A stretch of DNA of 64,000 nucleotides from an uncultured Clostridia bacterium. Its GTDB lineage: Bacteria; Bacillota; Clostridia; Christensenellales; Borkfalkiaceae. Where the stretch lies: NCBI GenBank assembly GCA_944338165.1, contig CALVLN010000001.1, positions 62,001-126,000 on the forward strand, in the 5' to 3' direction. The translations under genes and the position numbers were made by a program. The notes below the pieces were generated by a model. It was given only the letters and a program-made list of their open reading frames with translations. It did not search any database and was not told where the DNA came from. Of the stretch, positions 44,685 through 57,365 are shown in pieces. Within the stretch, counting starts at the first letter, position 1. Every line of letters starts with the position of its first letter.

Positions 44685-44903
44685 TCAGTCTTTCACGCTT
44701 TTTACTTTGCCGTTCATGATCTCCTGGCAGGCGATGACAAGCTCTTTCTGCTTGCCGTCCGACGCCATGCCGAGGCTCTGCATCTGCTCGATGATCTGGC
44801 GCGTGCGCTTGGCGACGACCACGCACAGTTCGTAACGGCTTGCCGGCTCTTCCGGCGTGCCCAGCTTTCTGACCAATGCATCCACAGAAGGTTCGTTGAC
44901 CAT
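44685..44903 (-). CDS. rpoZ: RNA polymerase omega subunit
   Basis: A 72-residue protein with the omega core SRYELCVVVAKRTRQI near residue 22. AAAGGAGTGG precedes ATG at MVNEPSVDAL. It follows yicC directly; gmk, usually between them, is absent here. Confidence 0.85.
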   Translation of the reverse strand: MVNEPSVDALVRKLGTPEEPASRYELCVVVAKRTRQIIEQMQSLGMASDGKQKELVIACQEIMNGKVKSVKD

Positions 44904-44938
44904 AATTATCCCACTCCTTTTCTGATTGTCTTTTCTCG

Positions 44939-45811
44939 TTATTCCAGGTTCTGGATCTGTTCCCGCACCTTTTCGATCTCGTTCTTCATCTGCAGCGCAT
45001 ATGCGGTGAGCTCCGCATCGTTGGACTTGCTGCAAACGGTATTGCACTCGCGGTTGAATTCCTGCACGAGGAAGTCGAGCTTGCGGCCGACCGTCTCGCT
45101 TTCGCAGATCTGGTAAAAGGATGCGATGTGTGCGGCGAGGCGGGTGAGTTCTTCATCGATGCTGCATTTGTCGGCAAAGACCGCCGCTTCCGTTAGGATG
45201 CGGCTTTCTTCCACCTTGCCGCCGAGATATTCCCCGATGCGCTCGGTAAGCTTTCTGCGGTATTCTTCCGCCACGAGCGGCGCACGCGCGGCGATCTTCT
45301 CCCGCAGCGCGGCGATTTCCCCCATGCGGGCGAGCAAGTCGCGCTTCAACCGCTCCCCTTCCGCAAGGCGCATGGCGGTCAAAGCGGAAACCGCGCGCCC
45401 GAGCGCCAACTCCAGCGCCGTGACCAGCCCTTCGTCCGCATCCGGCGCCTCCTCCTGCCGCACGACGTCGGGGAAGCGCAGCACGCCCGTGACCGTCAGA
45501 TCGTCGGGCAGCAAGGGAAACTCCCGCGCGACCGCCTGCGCCGCTTCCACGTAGGAACGCGCCGCCGCCAGGTCCACGTAAAGCGCCTTCTGCTTGTCGC
45601 GCTTGTCGACATAGCTTACGAAGACGTCCGCATGGCCGCGGCTGATGTGTTCGCGCAGACAGGCGCGGATGCGATCCTCCAGCGGGGAAAAGACGCGCGG
45701 ACATTTGAGCGAAACGTCAAGGAACCGGTTGTTGACCGTCTTGATCTCCACGGTGAGTTCAATGCCGTTTTCCCGATATTCGCCCCTGCCGAAGCCCGTC
45801 ATGCTATACAT
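44939..45811 (-). CDS. yicC: YicC-family endoribonuclease
   Basis: A 290-residue YicC/YloC protein. MYSMTGFGRGE at the N-terminus, KTVNNRFLDVSLK near residue 24, HISRGHADVFV near 60, and the C-terminal GRKLDFLVQEFNRECNTVCSKSND are diagnostic. Members act as endoribonucleases. It heads the long operon that continues with rpoZ, priA, def and fmt. Confidence 0.95.
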   Translation of the reverse strand: MYSMTGFGRGEYRENGIELTVEIKTVNNRFLDVSLKCPRVFSPLEDRIRACLREHISRGHADVFVSYVDKRDKQKALYVDLAAARSYVEAAQAVAREFPLLPDDLTVTGVLRFPDVVRQEEAPDADEGLVTALELALGRAVSALTAMRLAEGERLKRDLLARMGEIAALREKIAARAPLVAEEYRRKLTERIGEYLGGKVEESRILTEAAVFADKCSIDEELTRLAAHIASFYQICESETVGRKLDFLVQEFNRECNTVCSKSNDAELTAYALQMKNEIEKVREQIQNLE

Positions 45812-45841
45812 CGCTTTTCCGCCTGTTTTCCGTTTGCCGAT

Positions 45842-45870
45842 ATTATACCACACGCGCGCGCGTATTTCAA
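45842..45870 (-). promoter_or_regulatory. Promoter of the yicC-rpoZ-priA operon
   Basis: TTGAAA (45865-45870), 17-bp spacer of alternating CG, TATAAT (45842-45847). Confidence 0.85.
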
Positions 45871-45919
45871 GCGCTTTCCGCGTACTTTTGCAAATTTTGC
45901 GCAAAAGAGAGCCGCCGCC

Positions 45920-50178
<4,259 letters not shown>

Positions 50179-50186
50179 ACCTGCTC

Positions 50187-50215
50187 ATTATACCATATAC
50201 CGGCACAAAATTCAA
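50187..50215 (-). promoter_or_regulatory. Promoter of pcrA-ligA
   Basis: TTGAAT (50210-50215), 17-bp spacer, TATAAT (50187-50192). Its -35 overlaps the stop codon of the upstream gene. Confidence 0.8.
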
Positions 50216-50607
50216 CTCTTTCGCCCCTTCAACTCAAACTCATACTCGCGCTTGAACCGCTCGAGCGCACGCAGATAGCGTTCGGAAAGTTCGAGGGTAT
50301 AGCGCTGCTTTTCTTCGTAAGTCAGCGTATCGTAATAGGCGCGGTCGGTGAGGCGCCCGATGGCGTCGGAGACTTCCCCTTCCTCGAGCAGCATCCGCCG
50401 CACTTTGAGATAAAAATCGTCCGGTTCCTCCCCGCGGATGCGCGTCGTCACCCGCTGTGCGAAGTACCGCTCCATCTTCCCCTGATTGAGCCCCTCTTCC
50501 GCGGCGAGACGGCGGCGGGCGGAAAGCTCCTCCTCGCATTCCGCCCAAAACCCCTTCTTCATGCGCATCTTGGCCTCTTTGGCAAGCATTTTCAGCGTCC
50601 GTTCCAT
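50212..50607 (-). CDS. Conserved-looking charged helical protein, unknown function
   Basis: A 131-residue soluble protein, rich in Glu, Arg and Leu and predicted almost fully helical. No catalytic motif is visible. AAGGAGGGATC precedes the ATG, and the codon use matches neighbours, so it looks real. It lies between rpsU and pcrA. I do not recognise the family. Confidence 0.75.
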   Translation of the reverse strand: MERTLKMLAKEAKMRMKKGFWAECEEELSARRRLAAEEGLNQGKMERYFAQRVTTRIRGEEPDDFYLKVRRMLLEEGEVSDAIGRLTDRAYYDTLTYEEKQRYTLELSERYLRALERFKREYEFELKGRKS

Positions 50608-50647
50608 GCGATCCCTCCTTTTTTTCGACGATACGACATTTTTTGCA

Positions 50648-50676
50648 AAGAAAAATCCGTAACTTGCGTTACGGAT
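50648..50676 (-). terminator. rpsU terminator
   Basis: ATCCGTAAC-GCAA-GTTACGGAT followed by TTTTCTTT on the minus strand, 5 nt after the rpsU stop. Confidence 0.85.
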
Positions 50677-50681
50677 CTTCG

Positions 50682-50858
50682 TCAGTTCTTATTTCTCTTT
50701 CTCGCGGCTTCCGACTTCTTTCTCTTCTTAACGGAAGGTTTTTCGTAAAACTCTTTCTTTCTGAGGTCGCCGATGATGCCGTCGCGGGAACACTTTCTCT
50801 TGAAGCGGCGCAGCGCACTCTCGAGATTCTCGTTCTCGCCTACCTTGATCGTGGACAT
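50682..50858 (-). CDS. rpsU: 30S ribosomal protein S21
   Basis: A 58-residue basic ribosomal protein starting [19 protein letters not shown] and continuing with [35 protein letters not shown]. These are diagnostic for S21. GGAGGG precedes the ATG. It has a perfect consensus promoter and its own terminator. Confidence 0.97.
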   Translation of the reverse strand: MSTIKVGENENLESALRRFKRKCSRDGIIGDLRKKEFYEKPSVKKRKKSEAARKRNKN

Positions 50859-50900
50859 TCTTCTCTACCCTCCTTCGCCTGACGCAGTTGATACTCGATT

Positions 50901-50929
50901 ATTATAGCAGACCGCCGGCGGCTTGTCAA
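50901..50929 (-). promoter_or_regulatory. Consensus promoter of rpsU
   Basis: TTGACA (50924-50929), 17-bp spacer, TATAAT (50901-50906). Confidence 0.92.
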
Positions 50930-51008
50930 ATATTTCGCGGGAAAAAGAGGTAATTTTTGCGGAATTTTTTCCCAAGCGGAACTCCCGGTCCGCCCGGAAA
51001 GTACAAAA

Positions 51009-51032
51009 GACGGGCAGGTCGCCCTGCCCGTC
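51009..51032 (-). terminator. Terminator of the phosphoglucomutase gene
   Basis: GACGGGCAGG / CCTGCCCGTC perfect 10-bp stem, 4-nt loop, TTTTGT on the minus strand. Confidence 0.8.
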
Positions 51033-51048
51033 CTCCTATATCCCTTGA

Positions 51049-52767
51049 TCAGCGCCCCGCTTCGGCGAGCAGGTTTGCCGCCGCCGCTTTCAGTTCCGCA
51101 AGCGCCGCTTCCGCCGCCGCTTCGTCCGCCGCGCGCACGGAATAATACAGTTTGAGCTTGGGCTCCGTCCCCGAAGGGCGCACGCAGACGAAGGAGCCGC
51201 CCGCAAGCTCGTAATACACGCAGTTGCATTTGGGGATGTTGAGCGGCTGCGTCCTGCCGTCCGCCGTCCTGCGGACGTCCGCCGAATAATCGCGCACCGC
51301 TTCCACGGCAAAATCGCCGAACGCCTTTACGGGCAGCGTCTTGAGCGCGTCGACGACGGCGTTCATCTCCTTCATGGCGTTCAGCCCGGAATATTGCACC
51401 GACTCGTTTCTGTCGAGCACGTAGCCGTATTTTTGATAGATCTCCTGCAGCCTGCCGTACACCGTCTTGCCGATATAAGTATAGTAGCAGACCATCTCCG
51501 CGCAGAGCATGGAGGCGACCACCGCGTCCTTATCGCGGGCATGGGTGCCGCGCAGATACCCGCACGATTCTTCAAACCCGAACACGAAGGTATGCGAACC
51601 GTCCGCTTCCCATTCCTTGATCTTTTCGCCGATGAACTTGAACCCGACGGGCGTTTCAAAGAGGGCGACGCCGAAGTCGTCGCAGATCGCCTTTGCCATG
51701 CCCGTGGAAACGAAGGACTTGACGACCGCCGCATTCTTGGGCAGCGCGTTTTCCTCCTTGAGACGGGTCAGGATGTAATCGAGCAGCAGGATGCCGACCT
51801 GATTGCCCGAAAGCGCCACGAATTCGCCCTTGCCGTCCTTGACGGCGACACCGAGGCGGTCGGAATCGGGGTCGGTGCCGAACACCACGTCGGCATGGAT
51901 CTCGTTCGCGAGCGCAATGCCCATGGAGAGCGTTTCCTTATACTCGGGATTGGGCACGGCGACCGTGGAAAATTCGGGGTCCTGCTTCGTCTGAGCCTCG
52001 ACGACGTCGACGTGGATGCCGAGGAGCTTCAGAATGCGCATGACGGGAACGTAGCCCGAGCCGTGTACGGGCGTATAGACGAGCTTCAAATCCTTCCCGC
52101 AGGCTTCCACCGCCTGTTTGGAGAGCGTGAGGCGGGAAAGCGCCTCGATGTACGTATCGTCGACCTCCTTGGGAACGGGCAGGATCAGCTTGCTCCCCGG
52201 ATCCCCGGAAACGGAGAGGTAATCGGTGATGGCGGAGATGTATTTCACGACTTCCGCCGTCGCCTCGGGCGACATCTGCGCGCCGTCTTCGCCGTAGACC
52301 TTGTACCCGTTGTACTGCTTGGGGTTGTGCGAGGCAGTGATCATGATGCCCGCGACCGTCTTAAGATAGCGTACCGCATAGGAAAGCATGGGTACGGGAT
52401 GCACGTCGTCAAAGAGATACGCCCGGATGCCGTTTTTGGCAAGCACGCCCGCCGCCGCTTCCGCAAACAGCCGGCTGTTGCGGCGCGTATCGTACGAGAT
52501 GACGACGCCCCGCTCCTTCGCCCCTTCCGGCAGCGAACGGATGTATTCGGAAAGCCCCTGCGTGGCGCGCATGACGGTATACACGTTCATCATGTTCATA
52601 CCGTAACCGATGATGCCGCGCATCCCCGCCGTTCCGAACTCCAGCTCCCCGCCGAAGCGGTATTCCTTCTCCTTTTCGTCGCCCGCGATCGCCGCGAGCT
52701 CCTTTTTCCCTTCTTCACAAAGGCGCGGGTCCTTGCACCACGCCTCGTAAGCGGACTCATACGTCAT
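51049..52767 (-). CDS. pgcA: Alpha-phosphoglucomutase
   Basis: A 572-residue enzyme of the phosphohexomutase family, interconverting glucose 1- and 6-phosphate. The catalytic serine is in GIMITASHNPKQYNGYK near residue 140, the metal loop GTDPDSDRLG near 298, the sugar loop GFEESCGYL near 398 and the phosphate loop RPSGTEPKLKLY near 538. GGGGAGG precedes the ATG. It follows two membrane-protein genes in one transcript. Confidence 0.94.
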   Translation of the reverse strand: MTYESAYEAWCKDPRLCEEGKKELAAIAGDEKEKEYRFGGELEFGTAGMRGIIGYGMNMMNVYTVMRATQGLSEYIRSLPEGAKERGVVISYDTRRNSRLFAEAAAGVLAKNGIRAYLFDDVHPVPMLSYAVRYLKTVAGIMITASHNPKQYNGYKVYGEDGAQMSPEATAEVVKYISAITDYLSVSGDPGSKLILPVPKEVDDTYIEALSRLTLSKQAVEACGKDLKLVYTPVHGSGYVPVMRILKLLGIHVDVVEAQTKQDPEFSTVAVPNPEYKETLSMGIALANEIHADVVFGTDPDSDRLGVAVKDGKGEFVALSGNQVGILLLDYILTRLKEENALPKNAAVVKSFVSTGMAKAICDDFGVALFETPVGFKFIGEKIKEWEADGSHTFVFGFEESCGYLRGTHARDKDAVVASMLCAEMVCYYTYIGKTVYGRLQEIYQKYGYVLDRNESVQYSGLNAMKEMNAVVDALKTLPVKAFGDFAVEAVRDYSADVRRTADGRTQPLNIPKCNCVYYELAGGSFVCVRPSGTEPKLKLYYSVRAADEAAAEAALAELKAAAANLLAEAGR

Positions 52768-52819
52768 ACGATTTCCTCCCCTTCGGACTTGACATCCGTG
52801 ATTTCCCTAAAAATATGCC

Positions 52820-53752
52820 TTACAAGACTTCGGGCGGTTCCTCGCCGCCGGCGACCTTGCCGTAGCCGATGAAATACTTCCTGCCGCTGTCCTCAAAATA
52901 GCTGACGAACTGTACGCCGAGCAGGACGAGGTAAGAGAGCGGCACGGAGATGAAGAGCATGCTCCCGAGCGTGCCGAGCGCGCCCAGAACGTTCATCAGG
53001 ATGATGAGATAGATGAAGACGAGGAAGAGCGCAAACCGGCTCCAGAAGCCTTTGCCCTGCTTCAGGGACGCCCCGAAAGCAGCGCCGACCTTCTCCCCGC
53101 CGCAGAGGATGCGCGGCATCCACGAAGAGATGAGCGTGTATTTGACCGTCTGCAAAAAGACGATGGCGCTCGCCGCAAGCACGACGGTGAGCAGCAGCGG
53201 CAAAAACGAGAGCGCATAGAAAAAGAGGAACCAGCACACCGCCACCGTGAGCACGGTATACAGGAAGGAAAGCGGCACGTAGATGACTTCATACAGCGCC
53301 GCGCGGCCGAGGTTGGCAAAGAAGGCGGAGGAAAATTTGCCGCGGGAGTACGTCTGCATCTTGTCGCCGACGAGCGCGCCCGCCGTAAACGTGCAGAGCC
53401 CGTTCAGAAAGCGCGAGAAGAGATAAAGGAGGCAAAGCCCGACGATACTCCAGATGATGGCGCCCATGCGCGTGGAAAGCATGTGCATGAAATCGCCCGC
53501 AGCCGCCAGGAACGTATTCTCGAATCCCTGCAAAAAGGCAGTATCGCCCGAGATGAGCGCGGTGAAGAACTTGCCCAAAAGGGAGAAGATCTCCTGCGCT
53601 TCCGCGCTGCTGACGATGGAATTCAGATTGATGGTGACGATGGTATACGACACGCCGAAAAAGAGAACTCCCGTCACGAGGTTATACAGCAACACCTTGA
53701 AGACGAGGGGAAAATTGTCGATGATGACGTGCAGAGAATTGCGGAATCTCAT
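52820..53752 (-). CDS. Polytopic membrane protein, unknown function (B)
   Basis: A 310-residue protein with about six hydrophobic segments (for example near residues 18-42, 95-125, 155-200 and 235-285). Its start is 1 nt after the preceding membrane gene's stop (TGATATG). No known motif. It may work with the preceding gene as a pair. Confidence 0.78.
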   Translation of the reverse strand: MRFRNSLHVIIDNFPLVFKVLLYNLVTGVLFFGVSYTIVTINLNSIVSSAEAQEIFSLLGKFFTALISGDTAFLQGFENTFLAAAGDFMHMLSTRMGAIIWSIVGLCLLYLFSRFLNGLCTFTAGALVGDKMQTYSRGKFSSAFFANLGRAALYEVIYVPLSFLYTVLTVAVCWFLFFYALSFLPLLLTVVLAASAIVFLQTVKYTLISSWMPRILCGGEKVGAAFGASLKQGKGFWSRFALFLVFIYLIILMNVLGALGTLGSMLFISVPLSYLVLLGVQFVSYFEDSGRKYFIGYGKVAGGEEPPEVL

Positions 53753-53753
53753 A

Positions 53754-54581
53754 TCAAAGGTCTCTCCAGCTGCGGATGATGTCCTCGCGGTCGAGGCGGT
53801 CTACCGCAAAATAGATGGTTTCCATGCGGACACAGAAACTTGAAAACAGGATGATGAGGAACAGGAATGCCGCGATGTAAAAGAAATACTCGGGCAGAAC
53901 CGCCGCGCACAGCGCGATGAGCAGGCAGAAGCCGACAAGCGAAATGAGCAGCGAAAGGATGAGTTTGCCGCGCACGTTGCACATGAGCTGATAGGAATAG
54001 CGCAGCCCTTCGTAGCGGGAAAACCCCGTGTGCTGCAGGCAGGGAAACCAAAGGTAAAAGACGGCGGCGCAATAGACGAGCACAAAGAGCAGGCAGGCAA
54101 GCGCAAAGATCATGAGCACGTACACCCCAACCGTCACGTCCACGATGCCGCCGATCATGTACAGCACGGCGGCGGTGAGCGCCGCCCAAAGCTCGTACAT
54201 CGCGAGATACAGGACCGTGATGAGAAGCGCGTTGATGAGGTTGTTCCCGAGCTGCGAGAACGCCCCGCTCAAGGTACGTTTGCCGATGCGCATGTGTTTT
54301 TCCACCAGGGAAAGAAGCACCGCCATGCAGACGGCAAAACAGGCGACAGCGAGCACGCTGTACACGGCGCCGAGCCAGGAATCGACGCGGATGAGGCTCC
54401 AGGTGCGGAAAAGCAGCATGAAATCCGCCGACGGATCGCCGGAGAAAAAGGCGTCGAGCACGCTGCGGATGGCCGTATAATCAAGCGAGAGCGCAAGAAA
54501 AAGCGCGGGCAGCACGGCAAACGGCAGCACGAACCAAAAATTCTTGATGAGATATTTCCAATTCCCGAAAATAATGCTCAT
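53754..54581 (-). CDS. Polytopic membrane protein, unknown function (A)
   Basis: A 275-residue protein with about six hydrophobic segments and a start at MSIIFGNWKYL preceded by GGAGGGCG. The alternative upstream ATG adds 11 residues and lacks a ribosome site. The two adjacent membrane proteins have similar size and layout, which could reflect an old duplication or a heterodimer. Function unknown. Confidence 0.78.
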   Translation of the reverse strand: MSIIFGNWKYLIKNFWFVLPFAVLPALFLALSLDYTAIRSVLDAFFSGDPSADFMLLFRTWSLIRVDSWLGAVYSVLAVACFAVCMAVLLSLVEKHMRIGKRTLSGAFSQLGNNLINALLITVLYLAMYELWAALTAAVLYMIGGIVDVTVGVYVLMIFALACLLFVLVYCAAVFYLWFPCLQHTGFSRYEGLRYSYQLMCNVRGKLILSLLISLVGFCLLIALCAAVLPEYFFYIAAFLFLIILFSSFCVRMETIYFAVDRLDREDIIRSWRDL

Positions 54582-54624
54582 ACGCCCTCCTGCAGACACG
54601 CACATCGCGTCCATGTCATTACTT

Positions 54625-54653
54625 ATTATATACTAAATTTCCCGTTCTGTAAA
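54625..54653 (-). promoter_or_regulatory. Promoter of the membrane-protein pair and pgcA
   Basis: TTTACA (54648-54653), 17-bp spacer, TATAAT (54625-54630). Confidence 0.75.
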
Positions 54654-54694
54654 GAGTTTTGCCGAAATTCCTTGCGGGAAGCGGAAAAAACCGC

Positions 54695-55591
54695 TCACAG
54701 CGCGTCCACTTCCGCGCGCAGAGGAATGGACTGCTGCGCGCCCCGCCGCGTGACGGTGAGGGCCGACGCCTTGCTTGCAAACGCCATTGCCTCGGGCACG
54801 GAAGCCCCTTCCGCCCGCCGCACGGCAAATGCGGCGACGTAGGTATCGCCCGCCGCCGTGGTGTCCACCGCCGTCACGGGATAGGCGGCCGACCTGTAAC
54901 TTTCCTCTTCCGAAAAATAGACCGAACCCGCTTCCCCGAGCGTAACGAGCACGCGCTTTGCGCCCTGCCCGAAGAGCGCTTCCGCGCAGCGGCGGCAGAA
55001 CGCTTCGTCCGCGGGATATATGCCCGTATAGAACTGCGCCTCCGTCTGATTCGGCAAAAAATAATCGCAAAGCGGCAACACGCCTGCGGGAAGCGGAAGC
55101 GCAGGCGCAGGGTTGAGCAGCGTGGTCATGCCCCGCGCTTTTGCCTGGCGCAGCGCCTCTGCGGCAAACCCTACGCCCGTCTCCAGCTGAACGAGCAGCA
55201 GATCCCCCGCTCCCGCCCCCTCCAGAGCACGGGCGATGAGCGCGCCGTCCGCACAGGCGTTGGCGCCGCGGTCGAGGATGATGCGATTATCGCCGCCGAC
55301 GACCACGATGACGGCTATGCCGCTCGGCACGTCCTCGCGCCGCGCCACGAACCGCGTATCCACGCCGTATCCCCTGAGCACGGCGAGCAGCTCCTCCCCG
55401 AACGCGTTGCCGACCGCACCCACCATGTACGCGTCCGCGCCGAGTTTTGCCGCCGCCACCGCCTGGTTTGCGCCCTTTCCGCCCGGGTTCATGAAGAAGC
55501 CGTCGCCCGTCAGCGTCATCCCCTGCTCGGGGATGCGCGGCGCGCGGATGACGAGATCCATATTCAGGCTGCCTGCCACAAATAGTTTCAT
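54695..55591 (-). CDS. rbsK: Ribokinase (PfkB family)
   Basis: A 298-residue sugar kinase. GSLNMDLV and NPGGKGANQAVAAAKLG are the N-terminal PfkB motifs; NQTEAQF near residue 180 is typical of ribokinases; the catalytic motif reads DTTAAGDTYVAAF near 242 where DTTGAGD is usual, keeping the catalytic Asp. AAGGGGGCG precedes the ATG. No ribose transporter lies nearby; nucleoside breakdown may supply ribose. Confidence 0.88.
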   Translation of the reverse strand: MKLFVAGSLNMDLVIRAPRIPEQGMTLTGDGFFMNPGGKGANQAVAAAKLGADAYMVGAVGNAFGEELLAVLRGYGVDTRFVARREDVPSGIAVIVVVGGDNRIILDRGANACADGALIARALEGAGAGDLLLVQLETGVGFAAEALRQAKARGMTTLLNPAPALPLPAGVLPLCDYFLPNQTEAQFYTGIYPADEAFCRRCAEALFGQGAKRVLVTLGEAGSVYFSEEESYRSAAYPVTAVDTTAAGDTYVAAFAVRRAEGASVPEAMAFASKASALTVTRRGAQQSIPLRAEVDAL

Positions 55592-55620
55592 AGACGCCCC
55601 CTTTGCAACTGATCACCCAA

Positions 55621-55648
55621 ATTGTATCACATCGGGGGAATTTGTCAA
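55621..55648 (-). promoter_or_regulatory. rbsK promoter
   Basis: TTGACA (55643-55648), 16-bp spacer, TACAAT (55621-55626). Confidence 0.8.
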
Positions 55649-55667
55649 CCCGTCCCGGAAAATCCAT

Positions 55668-55693
55668 CAAAAAAAATCCCCGCCGAAGCGGGG
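55668..55693 (-). terminator. Terminator of the anion permease gene
   Basis: CCCCGC-TTCG-GCGGGG followed by ATTTTTTTT on the minus strand. Confidence 0.88.
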
Positions 55694-55710
55694 CGCGGAA
55701 GATGTAGGGA

Positions 55711-56862
55711 TCAGAAACCGCCGAGCAGGGCGCACAGGGCAAGGCCGCATCCGAGAAAGGCGACGTTGACGGCGGTAAATACGAGGAGAAATCTGCCCAT
55801 ATTCCCCTCCTTGCAGACGAAACGGAAGGAGATGAGGCTGGCCATGGAAGCGATAAGCGTGCCCAGGCCGCCGAGATTGACCCCGACCAGAAGGGGCGCC
55901 GCGTTCTGCGTAAACCCGGAAAGCAAAACGGCCGCGGGAACGTTGGAAAAGATCTGGCTCAGCAGCACGCCCGCAAGCACCTCATGCCCGGCGACGGTGT
56001 CGGCGAGGAAATCGGACACGGCGGGAATCTCCCCCAGATTCCCGATGAAGACAAAAAGAAATACAAAGGTGAGCAGGAGGCTGTAATCGACCTCCTTCAG
56101 CGTCCTTGCGTCAAAACAGAGGACGAGCGGAAAGACGCAGACGAGCGCGATCCACCAGTCAAAGACGCGAAACACCGCAAGCAGGCAGAGAAGGAAGCAG
56201 GCGCCGTAAAGCGCGGCGAGAAAGATGCGGCGCTTTTTCTCCCCCTGCGGCTGTATCGGGGGCAGGCATGTCTGCGTTTGCGGCGGCTGCTGCGCTGCGC
56301 CCGCAAGCGGACGGGAGGGAAAAGCGAGGCAGCAGATCACGAGCAGAACGAGCGAAAGCAGCGAATACGGGAGGATCGCGCCGAAGAAGGCGCCGATCTC
56401 CATGGAATAGGCGGAAAAGAGATAGACGTTCTGCGGGTTCCCGACGGGCGTCGCCATGCTGCCGAGGTTGGCGGCCACCGTCTCCAGCGTGACGACGGGG
56501 ATGATATACTTTCTGCCGTCCGCAGAGCGCAGCGCTTCGATGGTGAGCGGGACGAAGGTGATGAGCGCGACGTCGTTGGTGATGAGCATGGAAGAAAAAA
56601 AGCAAAGCAACACCGTAAGGAGAGCAAACAGGCGCGCCGTCCTCCCCCATTGCAGCAATTTTTCCGCCAGCGCATGCAGAAGGCCGAGGCGTTTCCATCC
56701 GGCGACCACCGCCATCAAGCAAAAAAGAAGGCCGAGCGTGCGGAAATCGATATATTCAAGATATGCGGGAGAGGGTGCGATAAAGCACGCCGAGATTACC
56801 GCCAGAAGCAGCGATACGAACAAGACGATCTCCGCTTTCAGAAATTTAAGAACAGCTTTCAT
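55711..56862 (-). CDS. SLC13/CitM-ArsB type anion permease
   Basis: A 383-residue membrane protein with ten or more hydrophobic segments. LITNDVALITFVPL near residue 93 and NLGSMATPVGNPQN near 130, and in the second half SNVPAAVLLSGF near 312 and LGGLGTLIASMASLISF near 333, are typical of the ion-transporter superfamily. A cytoplasmic linker of about 35 residues divides the halves. Likely substrates are dicarboxylates or oxyanions; the choice cannot be made from sequence. Confidence 0.85.
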   Translation of the reverse strand: MKAVLKFLKAEIVLFVSLLLAVISACFIAPSPAYLEYIDFRTLGLLFCLMAVVAGWKRLGLLHALAEKLLQWGRTARLFALLTVLLCFFSSMLITNDVALITFVPLTIEALRSADGRKYIIPVVTLETVAANLGSMATPVGNPQNVYLFSAYSMEIGAFFGAILPYSLLSLVLLVICCLAFPSRPLAGAAQQPPQTQTCLPPIQPQGEKKRRIFLAALYGACFLLCLLAVFRVFDWWIALVCVFPLVLCFDARTLKEVDYSLLLTFVFLFVFIGNLGEIPAVSDFLADTVAGHEVLAGVLLSQIFSNVPAAVLLSGFTQNAAPLLVGVNLGGLGTLIASMASLISFRFVCKEGNMGRFLLVFTAVNVAFLGCGLALCALLGGF

Positions 56863-56891
56863 AACTCCCCTTCTTTGGCAGTTTCCGCGCT

Positions 56892-56920
56892 ATTATAGCA
56901 CGGTTTTTTTTCGTTTACAA
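56892..56920 (-). promoter_or_regulatory. Promoter of the anion permease gene
   Basis: TTGTAA (56915-56920), 17-bp spacer, TATAAT (56892-56897). Confidence 0.78.
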
Positions 56921-56989
56921 GCCAAATGCGGTGGGAAACGCAAAATCTTCAAGATTTTTGCGGAAGACGGGAAAACAAAGCAAAAACGC

Positions 56990-57018
56990 TTGCAAAAGAC
57001 GGACAAGTTTGCTATAAT
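56990..57018 (+). promoter_or_regulatory. Promoter of tRNA-Pro
   Basis: TTGCAA (56990-56995), 17-bp spacer, TATAAT (57013-57018). Confidence 0.85.
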
Positions 57019-57027
57019 ATCAAAAGT

Positions 57028-57104
57028 CGAGGCGTAGCGCAGCTTGGTAGCGCGCTTGGTTCGGGACCAAGAGGTCGTGAGTTCAAATCTCGTCGCCTCG
57101 ACCA
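57028..57104 (+). tRNA. tRNA-Pro(CGG)
   Basis: A 77-nt cloverleaf with encoded CCA. Acceptor CGAGGCG/CGCCTCG, anticodon stem CTTGG/CCAAG around TTCGGGA (anticodon CGG), T loop TTCAAAT. Its 3' part is repeated at 57303-57352 and again, shorter, at 59172-59205. Confidence 0.95.
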
Positions 57105-57140
57105 AAACAAAACGGGCACCCCACAGGTGCTCGTTTTGTT
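57105..57140 (+). terminator. Terminator of tRNA-Pro
   Basis: CAAAACGGGCACC and GGTGCTCGTTTTG pair (one G-T) around a short loop, followed by TTTTG; right after the CCA. Confidence 0.8.
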
Positions 57141-57302
57141 TTGTTGATACGGTTTGCTCTCCCGCTTGCGTCCCTCAACCAAGCGCGCTGATTTCATCGG
57201 GCTCCCGTAAAAAGGCAACGCATTTTTACGGGAAAAGGAGCGGCAGGCATGACATTGAGTGGCGCCGCAGGCAGCCACGCCGTGAGCGCCTTGCCGCGAC
57301 GC

Positions 57303-57352
57303 GGTTCGGGACCAAGAGGTCGTGAGTTCAAATCTCGTCGCCTCGACCAAAA
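57303..57352 (+). repeat. Partial copy of tRNA-Pro 3' half
   Basis: Fifty bases are identical to 57058-57107, covering the anticodon loop through CCA and AAAA. The 5' half of the tRNA is missing. The stretch 57141-57302 between them holds an inverted repeat CCCGTAAAAA/TTTTTACGGG (57206-57234) but no gene that I can see. Confidence 0.92.
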
Positions 57353-57365
57353 AGAAAGGCACATA

